Shown: piece after piece, positions 52,972-59,908 of the stretch
Position numbering within the stretch: the stretch's first letter is position 1
How the letters are laid out: each line of letters opens with the position of its first letter
Assembly (NCBI GenBank): GCA_036501145.1
Contig: DASYAV010000220.1
Span: 3,801-67,800, forward strand
Origin: PALSA-505 sp036501145
GTDB lineage: Bacteria; Actinomycetota; Actinomycetes; Streptosporangiales; Streptosporangiaceae
Direction: 5' to 3'
DNA length: 64,000 nucleotides
Program-made: the position numbers and the translations under genes
The notes under the pieces: model-generated
Told to the model about the DNA's origin: nothing
The model's input: only the letters and a program-made list of their open reading frames with translations
Database searches by the model: none

Positions 52972-53430
52972 ATGGAACAAACGGCGACGACTATCCAGGT
53001 GGCTGCGCCGGACGAGGCGGCCGCGGTCGTGGCGATGTACCGATGGCTGTTCGAGCCGCCGGGCGGGGAACCGCCGGGCTGGGACGAGGATCGCGCGGCG
53101 GTCGTGGTCCGGCGCATCGCGGCGTCGCCCCGTGCGGATGTGCTTGTCGCCCGGCGGGGCGGTGAACTCGTCGGCCTGTGCAGCGTCTACCTCGACGTCG
53201 AGTCGGTTCGCTTCGGCCAGCGTGCCTGGGTGGCCGACCTCGCGGTTCATCCGGGTTACCGGTCACGCGGAATCGGCAAGAGCCTGCTCGACGGCGCCAG
53301 GGCCTGGGCGCGGGCACGAGAGGCGACCCATCTCGCGCTCGACACGGCGGATTCCCGTCAGGATGCCCAGCGCTTCTACGAACGGGAACGGCCCAGCTGG
53401 CGGTCGGTGTGTTACACCTGGGCGCTCTGA
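52972..53430 (+). CDS. GNAT-family N-acetyltransferase
   Basis: A 152-residue acetyl-CoA-dependent transferase. Motif A is clear: AWVADLAVHPGYRSRGIGKSLLDGARAWAR (acetyl-CoA loop), followed by LDTADSRQDAQRFYERERP. GGAGGG lies 4 nt before ATG. The substrate is unknown; small single-domain GNATs modify antibiotics, amino acids or protein N-termini. Confidence 0.9.
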   Translation: MEQTATTIQVAAPDEAAAVVAMYRWLFEPPGGEPPGWDEDRAAVVVRRIAASPRADVLVARRGGELVGLCSVYLDVESVRFGQRAWVADLAVHPGYRSRGIGKSLLDGARAWARAREATHLALDTADSRQDAQRFYERERPSWRSVCYTWAL

Positions 53431-53499
53431 GACCGGGCCCGCGCGGCGGTCAGCGTGGGCTGCGGCTCCAGGGCGCAGCCGTCTCGGATAAAGGGGTTA

Positions 53500-54714
53500 T
53501 TAATCTTCGGCAGCTGGATCCACGGTGACGGCCAGCTGATCCTCGGCGAACCGGACGGTGAGCGGCTCGCCGCCGCTGACCTGGGTGGCTGTCTTGACCA
53601 CGGACAAGTCGGCGCGCTGCACGATCGCGTAGCCGCGGCGCAGCGTGCCCGCCGGAGACAGCGCCAGCAGCCGGGCGCGGGTGTGCTCCAGGTCGCGCGC
53701 GGCGTGGTCGAGCCGGGCCGTGATGCCGCGCTGAGCCCGCTCGGTGAGCGCGTTGACCCGCTCTTCCAGCCGGTCCAGTTCCCGCACCGGGCTGGCCAGC
53801 ACCGGCCGGGACACCGCCGCGGCCAGCCAGGCGCGCTCGCGGTCCAGCTGGCCGGCCAGACAGCGCCGGGCCCGGCCGCGCAGCTGCTCGATGAGCTGCA
53901 CCTGCTCGGCCACGTCGGGCACCACGCGTTTCGCGGCGTCGGTCGGTGTCGAGGCGCGGACGTCGGCCACGTAGTCCAGCAGCGGGCTGTCCTGCTCGTG
54001 CCCGATGGCGCTGACCACCGGGGTCCGGCAGGCCGCCACGGCGCGGATCAGCGTCTCGTCGGAGAACGGCAGCAGGTCCTCCACCGAGCCGCCGCCCCGG
54101 GTCACGATGATCACGTCCACGTCCGGGTCGGCGTCCAGCCGGTGCAGCGCCTCGGTGACCTCCATGACGGCCTGGCTGCCTTGTACGGCTACCTGTTCAA
54201 CATGGAATTGAACGGCGGGCCACCGCACCGCAGCGGTACGCCGCACGTCGCGCTCGGCTGCGGACTCGCGGCCGCACACCAGGCCGATCACCCGGGGCAG
54301 GAACGGCGGCCGGCGTTTCCGCTCGGTGGCGAACAGGCCCTCGGCGGCCAGCTCTTTGCGCAGCCGTTCCAGCCGGGCCAGCAGCTCGCCGATCCCAACC
54401 TGCCGGATCTCCAGGGCGTTGAGCGAGAACGATCCGCGGGTGATGTTGAAGTCCGGCTTGGCCCAGATGATCACCCTGGCGCCCTGGCCGGGTGGTGCGT
54501 CGGTCGCGTCGAACAGCGTGCGCGGGCAGATCACCCGGACCGATACCGCGGCCAGCGGGTCGCGGAGGGTCAGGTACACCGTGCCGCCGCGCTTGTTCAG
54601 CTCGGCGATCTGACCTTCGACCCAGATTCGGCCCAGCCTGGAGACGTAGTCGCCGACCAGGCGGAGCATGGTCCTTACCGGTACCGGCGAGTCTGCCGAG
54701 GTCTCGAGGGGCAT
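53500..54714 (-). CDS. xseA: Exodeoxyribonuclease VII large subunit
   Basis: A 404-residue nuclease subunit. An N-terminal OB-fold (IWVEGQIAELNKRGGTVYLTLRD) is followed by the catalytic core with DVDVIIVTRGGGSVEDLLPFSDE and ISAIGHEQDSPLLDYVADVRASTPT-type blocks, then coiled coil and a C-terminal LRRGYAIV segment. Together with XseB it degrades single-stranded DNA in both directions. Downstream of the lipid-droplet-type protein gene on the same strand with a 40-nt gap, as in mycobacteria; xseB is missing from its usual adjacent position. Confidence 0.97.
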   Translation of the reverse strand: MPLETSADSPVPVRTMLRLVGDYVSRLGRIWVEGQIAELNKRGGTVYLTLRDPLAAVSVRVICPRTLFDATDAPPGQGARVIIWAKPDFNITRGSFSLNALEIRQVGIGELLARLERLRKELAAEGLFATERKRRPPFLPRVIGLVCGRESAAERDVRRTAAVRWPAVQFHVEQVAVQGSQAVMEVTEALHRLDADPDVDVIIVTRGGGSVEDLLPFSDETLIRAVAACRTPVVSAIGHEQDSPLLDYVADVRASTPTDAAKRVVPDVAEQVQLIEQLRGRARRCLAGQLDRERAWLAAAVSRPVLASPVRELDRLEERVNALTERAQRGITARLDHAARDLEHTRARLLALSPAGTLRRGYAIVQRADLSVVKTATQVSGGEPLTVRFAEDQLAVTVDPAAED

Positions 54715-54754
54715 GCCGTTCTGCTGTTCGTCGTCGTGCCGCCGGCCGGGCGGG

Positions 54755-55600
54755 TCAGCCTGCGGCCGGTCCCTCGGCGTCCAGTTTGGCGATGCGGCGC
54801 TCGAACATCGCGATCACGGTCTCCCGGGCTTCGTGCGCGCGCTCGTAGCTGATCAGGTCACGGAGCTGGGCGGCGTCGAGCCCGCGCATCCGGGCGCGGA
54901 GCGAGGCGACCGTCAGTTCCGAGTAGTGCGGGATCGGCGGAGTGCCGGTCGGCCCGGCGGCGGGCTCCTTCGGAGCGGCCGCCTTGGCAGTCTGCGCTGG
55001 GCCGGTCTTAGCCGGAGCGGCCTTCGCGGTGTCGGCCTTGGAAGTGCTGGCCTTAGGCGCACCGGCCTTCGCGGTGCTGACCTTCGCGGTGCTGGCCTTG
55101 GGCGCGCTCGCCTTGGATGTGCTGGCCTTGGCCGGGCCGCTCTTGGCTGCGCTGGTGCTCGCCTTGCCCGCCCGCGGCTTGTTCGGGGTCGTCTTCCGGT
55201 CAGCCCGCGTGGCCGGTGCCTCCGGCCCGGCCGTCTTCGCCGTCGAGGCTGCCGGCTCGGCCGTCTTCGCCGCCGGTGCGGCCGGCTCGGCCGTCACCGT
55301 CCCGGCAGCAGCCTCGGCTACCACCGGTGCGGCCGCGGTCTCAGCATGTGCCCCCTCGGCAGAAGGTGCGGCCGGAACCGCCCTGTCCTGGTTATCGCCC
55401 ATGGCCCGCCGCCGCACCCGCTCCGTGACGAGCAGGACCTGGCCGACCCCGGAGAAGACCGCCCGCAGCGCCTGCGCCGGGGCCTCCTTGGACAGCACGG
55501 CCCGCAGTGCCTGCTGGGCGGGGGCTTCTTTGGACAGGACCGCCCGCAGCGCCTGCGCCGGGGCTTCCTTGAGGCGTTCGGCTGCCTGCGGGATACGCAT
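54755..55600 (-). CDS. Lipid-droplet-associated-type protein with N-terminal repeats
   Basis: A 281-residue protein. Position and C-terminus match the actinobacterial lipid-droplet-associated protein next to xseA (Rv1109c in M. tuberculosis): HYSELTVASLRARMRGLDAAQLRDLISYERAHEARETVIAMFERRI. The N-terminus carries three copies of an amphipathic 13-14-residue repeat (KEAPAQALRAVLS), suited to a membrane or droplet surface. The middle is an Ala/Lys/Thr-rich stretch with many KAST-type repeats. ATG 55600 with AAGGAGA 8 nt upstream; divergent from ispH. Confidence 0.78.
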   Translation of the reverse strand: MRIPQAAERLKEAPAQALRAVLSKEAPAQQALRAVLSKEAPAQALRAVFSGVGQVLLVTERVRRRAMGDNQDRAVPAAPSAEGAHAETAAAPVVAEAAAGTVTAEPAAPAAKTAEPAASTAKTAGPEAPATRADRKTTPNKPRAGKASTSAAKSGPAKASTSKASAPKASTAKVSTAKAGAPKASTSKADTAKAAPAKTGPAQTAKAAAPKEPAAGPTGTPPIPHYSELTVASLRARMRGLDAAQLRDLISYERAHEARETVIAMFERRIAKLDAEGPAAG

Positions 55601-55775
55601 AGCTGAATCTCCTTGAAAGGCCGATACCGCTGATACTGTCTGGGTCCTGCCGGGGCCGGTTAGGCAACGGCTTTCCGCGAGGCTCGCCGCCAAACGGCAG
55701 ACACCGCCAGGCTACCCGGCAAGGCCGCCAGGGTACCCGGCAATGATGACCTCACGTGACAATACCGACCTCGTC

Positions 55776-55811
55776 CGTGACCAACCCCGTGACCAACCCC
55801 GTGACCAACCC
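55776..55811 (+). repeat. Three 12-nt tandem repeats in the ispH leader
   Basis: The unit CGTGACCAACCC occurs three times head to tail, followed by a partial copy. It lies 44-79 nt upstream of the ispH start, between the divergent promoters. In the upstream in-frame extension it would read TNPV repeated, but I treat it as non-coding. Confidence 0.7.
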
Positions 55812-55854
55812 GGTGACCGCCCGGCTGCCGGCCCGGGCCTCATACGATGGGGGC

Positions 55855-56826
55855 ATGGCCGTGACTACCCGACGTGTACTGATTGCCCGGCCCCGAGGCT
55901 ATTGCGCGGGCGTGGACCGGGCCGTGCAAGCCGTCGAGAGGGCGCTGGAGAAGTACGGCCCGCCCGTCTACGTGCGCAAGCAGATCGTGCACAACTCCCA
56001 CGTCGTCCGCACGCTGGAACAGCGCGGCGCGGTGTTCGTGGACGAGACAGAGGCGGTGCCGGAGGGCGCCAATCTGGTGTTCTCCGCGCACGGGGTCTCC
56101 CCGCAGGTCCGCCAGGAGGCCACCGGCCGCAATCTGCACACCATCGACGCGACCTGCCCGCTGGTCACCAAGGTGCACAGCGAGGCCAAGCGGTTCGCTT
56201 CCCAGGACTACGACATCCTGCTGATCGGCCACCAGGGGCACGAAGAGGTGGAGGGCACCACCGGCGAGGCCCCGGCCCACGTCCAGCTGGTGGACGGGCC
56301 GGGCAGCGTGGCCGGCGTCCAGGTCCGCGACCCGGCCAAGGTGGTCTGGCTGTCCCAGACCACGCTGTCGGTGGACGAGACCACCGAGACCGTGGCCGCG
56401 CTGCGCCAGCGGTTCCCGCAGCTGATCGACCCGCCCAGCGACGACATCTGCTACGCCACCCAGAACCGGCAGGCCGCGGTCAAGCAGATCGCCGCCGAAT
56501 GCGACGTGCTGCTGGTGGTCGGCTCGCCGAACTCGTCCAACTCGGTCCGCCTGGTCGAGGTGGCCAAGGACGCCGGCGCGAAGGCCGCCTACTTGATCGA
56601 GGACAGCGCAGCCATCCAGGACGAATGGCTCTCCGATGCCGGCTGCGTCGGTCTCACCAGCGGCGCTTCGGCACCGGAAAGCCTGGTCACCGGCGTCCTG
56701 GACCGGCTGGCCGGGGCCGGCTTCCAGGACGTGCGGGAGGTCGAGGCGGTCGAGGAGAGCATGTTCTTCGCGCTGCCCGGGGAATTGCGCCCCGGCGCCC
56801 GGTCCGGCTCGCCGGCAGGCAGATGA
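55855..56826 (+). CDS. ispH: 4-Hydroxy-3-methylbut-2-enyl diphosphate reductase
   Basis: A 323-residue 4Fe-4S enzyme making IPP and DMAPP, the last step of the MEP isoprenoid pathway. Cluster cysteines fit RGYCAGVDRA, DATCPLVTKVH and the CDVLLVVGSPNSSNS/GCVGLTSGASAPE end; active-site blocks HNSHVV, EGANLVFSAHGVS and LIGHQGHEEVEGT are present. I chose ATG 55855, which precedes the conserved TRRVLIARPRGYC; the upstream frame consists of repeats. It overlaps the next gene by 4 nt (ATGA). Confidence 0.97.
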   Translation: MAVTTRRVLIARPRGYCAGVDRAVQAVERALEKYGPPVYVRKQIVHNSHVVRTLEQRGAVFVDETEAVPEGANLVFSAHGVSPQVRQEATGRNLHTIDATCPLVTKVHSEAKRFASQDYDILLIGHQGHEEVEGTTGEAPAHVQLVDGPGSVAGVQVRDPAKVVWLSQTTLSVDETTETVAALRQRFPQLIDPPSDDICYATQNRQAAVKQIAAECDVLLVVGSPNSSNSVRLVEVAKDAGAKAAYLIEDSAAIQDEWLSDAGCVGLTSGASAPESLVTGVLDRLAGAGFQDVREVEAVEESMFFALPGELRPGARSGSPAGR

Positions 56827-57569
56827 CGATCTTCGACGACCTCGAGGCCGAGCAGGACCGGCTGGCGCACATCCTGGCCGGCCTGGACGCCGCCCAGTGG
56901 GCGTCGCCGTCCGCGGCCGGCGGCTGGACGATCGCCGACGTCGTCCTGCACCTGGCCCAGTCCGAGGAGGCGGTCGTGGCCACCGCGGCCGGCGCGCTGC
57001 CCACGCCGCAAACGCCTGGCCTCACCAACCGCCCGTCCGGCCTCACCGTGGACGAGTTCGCCGATCAGGCCGTGCGCGCCGAGCGCTCCGCCGGCTCGCC
57101 CCTGCCACGCTGGCAGGCGGCCCGCACCGCCGCGCTGGCCGCGCTGCGCGCCGCCGACCCCGGTCAGCCGCTGCGCTGGGTCGCGGCCCCGGTCAAGCCC
57201 GCCACCCTGGCCACCACCCGGCTCGCCGAGCACTGGGCGCACGGCCTGGACGTGGCCGGCCCGCTCGGCGTGGAATACCCGGATAATGAACGGCTTCGCC
57301 ATATCTCCTGGCTGGCACACCGCACGCTGCCGTACGCCATGGGGCTCGCCGGCCTGCCGGCCGGCGAAGTGGCCTGTGAGCTGACCGCGCCGGACGGCGT
57401 GGACGTGTGGCGGTTCGGCCCGGACGGTGCGGTCTCGGTGATCAGCGGCCCAGCCGCCGCGTTCTGCCGGGTCGCGGCGCAGCGGCTGGCGCCGGACAGG
57501 TCCGGCCTGCGCGCCAGCGACGAGACGGCGCAGGCCGCCATCCGGCTGCTGCGCACCTACGCGGCCTGA
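56823..57569 (+). CDS. TIGR03084-family DinB-like metal-binding protein
   Basis: A 248-residue protein of the maleylpyruvate isomerase/mycothiol-dependent superfamily: WTIADVVLHLAQSEEAVV contains the first metal His and TTRLAEHWAHGLDVAGPLG the other two. The C-terminal part (AGEVACELTAPDGVDVWRFGPDGAVSVISGPAAAFCRVAAQR) is the SCP2-like module characteristic of TIGR03084 proteins. Translationally coupled to ispH. Exact substrate unknown. Confidence 0.87.
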   Translation: MTIFDDLEAEQDRLAHILAGLDAAQWASPSAAGGWTIADVVLHLAQSEEAVVATAAGALPTPQTPGLTNRPSGLTVDEFADQAVRAERSAGSPLPRWQAARTAALAALRAADPGQPLRWVAAPVKPATLATTRLAEHWAHGLDVAGPLGVEYPDNERLRHISWLAHRTLPYAMGLAGLPAGEVACELTAPDGVDVWRFGPDGAVSVISGPAAAFCRVAAQRLAPDRSGLRASDETAQAAIRLLRTYAA

Positions 57570-57620
57570 CCGGGAGACGCCCGGCAAAGGCAGCCCCGCC
57601 AGGCCGCCGCGGCGAGCCGG

Positions 57621-58199
57621 TCAGTTCGCCCGGCGGATCGGGTCGCCGCGCAGGTCCTTGCGCAGCGTCCTGATGTTGTCCCACATGCCGCGGGAGAACG
57701 CGACGATCAGGCTCAGCACCGTGCCGATGATCAGCCAGGGCGCGGTGTTCGCCAGCGTGATCAGCGTCCCCTCCAGGGTGGACAGCACGTCGCCCGCCGA
57801 GCCCAGCGCCTTCACGCAGATCACCGCGATCAGGAACAGCGCGGGCGGCGTGACCGCCACCACGAGCAGGTCGCTGCGCTGGGTCCGGGCGGCGGCGAGC
57901 ACGCTCGCGGCCACGAAGACCAGCCCGGTCATGATGCCCCAGTGCAGCCAGCCGGACACGGCCAGGCCCACCAGGCACAGCGCGAACACCACGATCAGCG
58001 CGCCGCGGCCGGTCAGCCGCACCCCGGCCGGCCTGCCCGGCTCCGCCGCCGTCCCGGTATCTGCCCCGCTCGCTGTCGCTGCGCCGCTCGCCGGGCCGGG
58101 CCTGGCGTTCGGCTCGTCCGGCTGGCTTGACCTGGTCCTGTCCGGTGACCTGGGCAGCGTGGACCGGCTGGCCGGCGCCTGCCATGTCCGCTGCGACAC
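57621..58199 (-). CDS. DUF6542 membrane protein
   Basis: A 192-residue protein: a disordered 60-residue N-terminus, then four hydrophobic helices including ALIVVFALCLVGLAVSGWLHW, VFVAASVLAAARTQRSDLLVVAVTPPALFLIAVICV and WLIIGTVLSLIVAFSRGMWDNI. The AARTQRSDL-x-PPALF pattern is typical of DUF6542. It occupies the same position between ispH and ychF as Rv1111c in mycobacteria. GTG start; function unknown. Confidence 0.83.
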   Translation of the reverse strand: MSQRTWQAPASRSTLPRSPDRTRSSQPDEPNARPGPASGAATASGADTGTAAEPGRPAGVRLTGRGALIVVFALCLVGLAVSGWLHWGIMTGLVFVAASVLAAARTQRSDLLVVAVTPPALFLIAVICVKALGSAGDVLSTLEGTLITLANTAPWLIIGTVLSLIVAFSRGMWDNIRTLRKDLRGDPIRRAN

Positions 58200-58226
58200 C
58201 CTCGGTCCCCCTCCTGCTGGTCCGCC

Positions 58227-58264
58227 AGGCCGGGCGGCCTAGCCCAGGCCGGGCGGCCTAGCCC
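58227..58264. repeat. Two 19-nt tandem direct repeats
   Basis: AGGCCGGGCGGCCTAGCCC occurs twice in immediate succession in the gap between the DUF6542 gene and rmuC. Each copy contains the palindrome GGCCGGGCGGCC-like core. Confidence 0.7.
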
Positions 58265-58320
58265 AGGTATGGCCCTACCCCGTCTGACCTATTGTCTCCC
58301 CAGCCGGTCCACCCGGCAGA

Positions 58321-59694
58321 TCACCGATGTTGGGCGATTCGGTGCGGATCAGCTGGCCCGGCCGCCGCGGCCTCCAGCGCCGCGACCAGTTCCGGGCCGT
58401 CCTGGCCGGGTACGGTGACCAGTTCCGGCGCGGACAGCGCCCGGGCGGTCTCCTCGATCGGCGGCGGTGCGGTCAGCTCGCCGTCCACCACGCCGAGCTC
58501 GTTCAGCCGCCGCGCGCTGACCAGCACCCGGCTCTCCAGCGAGCCGACGGTCTTGTTGTAGGTGGACACCGCGTTGGTCAGTGCCCGGCCGAGATAGTCG
58601 ATGTGCTTGCCCATCCCGGCGATCCGGTCGTACAGCTCCCGGCCCAGGTCGAACACGGCCCGGGCGTTCTCCGTGAGTGCATCCTGCTGCCATGCGTACT
58701 GCGCGGTGCGCAGCATGGTGACCAGCGTGGTCGGGGTGGCGATGTGCACCCGGCGGGTCATCGCGTGCTCCAGCAGCCCCGGATCCCGCTCCAGCGCCGG
58801 GGCCAGGAACGCCTCGCCGGGGATGAACAGCACGACCAGCTCAGGGGCCGGGCTGAACGCCGCCCAGTAGGACTTGCCGGCCAGGTCGTCCACGTGCTTG
58901 CGCAGGTGCCGGGCGTGCGCGCCGAGCCGGTCGTCCCGGACCGCTTCGTCGCTGGCCTCGGCCGCCTCCAGGTAGGCGGCCAGCGACACCTTCGAGTCGA
59001 CCACGATGTTCTTGCCACCGGCCAGCCGCACCACCATGTCCGGCCGGAGCTTCCTGTCGCCGATGCTGACGCTGACCTGCTCGTCGAAGTCGCACTTGGC
59101 GGTCATCCCGGCCAGCTCGACCACCCGCCGCAGCTGCAGCTCGCCCCACCGGCCGCGCGCCTCTGGCCGGCGCAGCGCGGTGACCAGCGCCTGGGTCTGC
59201 GCCCGCAGCTGTTCCGAGCTCTCCCGGGCGATCGTGACCTGCTCGGTCAGCGCGGCGTGCGAGGAACGCCGCGCGGCGTCCGACTCGCGCAGCTGCGCCT
59301 CCACCCGGCCGAGGGTTTCCCGCAGCGGGGCGACCAGGTGCTCGACCGCGGTGCGCCGTTTCTCCATTTCGCCCGCGGCGGTGGCGTTGGCCGCCTGCAG
59401 CCGTCCCTCGGCGATCTCCAGGAAGCGGGACGTGCTCGCGTCCAGCGCCTGGCTGGACAGCACCTGGAACCGCTCCGCGAGCTGGTTGTCGATCAGATCC
59501 GCCCGCTCGTCCGCGGCCCGCTCGGCCATCACCCGCTTGTCCTCGGCCGCCCGTGCCCGCTCGTCCGCGGCACTGGCCGCCGCGCGGAGGTCGGCCACCT
59601 CGGCCGATTGCCGGCCCCGGGCGAACAGGACCCCGATCGCGACCCCAAGCAGCACGCCAACCGCCAGTCCGGCAAAGAGCATGAGGGCGTTCAT
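58321..59694 (-). CDS. rmuC: DNA recombination protein RmuC
   Basis: A 457-residue protein: N-terminal membrane helix (MNALMLFAGLAVGVLLGVAIGVLFA), a long coiled coil (about 30-170), and the nuclease-like RmuC domain with RGRWGELQLRRVVELAGM, KNIVVDSKVSLAAYLEA and ELVVLFIPGEAFLAPAL. It limits DNA inversions between short repeats in E. coli. The start codon is uncertain: ATG 59694 or 59703; the frame is open to 59739. Confidence 0.94.
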   Translation of the reverse strand: MNALMLFAGLAVGVLLGVAIGVLFARGRQSAEVADLRAAASAADERARAAEDKRVMAERAADERADLIDNQLAERFQVLSSQALDASTSRFLEIAEGRLQAANATAAGEMEKRRTAVEHLVAPLRETLGRVEAQLRESDAARRSSHAALTEQVTIARESSEQLRAQTQALVTALRRPEARGRWGELQLRRVVELAGMTAKCDFDEQVSVSIGDRKLRPDMVVRLAGGKNIVVDSKVSLAAYLEAAEASDEAVRDDRLGAHARHLRKHVDDLAGKSYWAAFSPAPELVVLFIPGEAFLAPALERDPGLLEHAMTRRVHIATPTTLVTMLRTAQYAWQQDALTENARAVFDLGRELYDRIAGMGKHIDYLGRALTNAVSTYNKTVGSLESRVLVSARRLNELGVVDGELTAPPPIEETARALSAPELVTVPGQDGPELVAALEAAAAGPADPHRIAQHR

Positions 59695-59908
59695 TCTGCC
59701 CATGCTCGCAGCCATCCCGGGCAGTTCCGGGACCGACACGCACGGTCAGCCCGGCAGTTCCGGTCGCTCTGTCTCTCAAAGCTATAAGTCTATATAGTTA
59801 GGTAAAGCCGTAAAAGCCATCGGCGCATCCGGCCAGCCGGGCCGAAATGCTGCGGCGGAGCCGGACACGAACCTGCTGGCAACCGACTCCGACCCCCGGG
59901 AGAAACGC

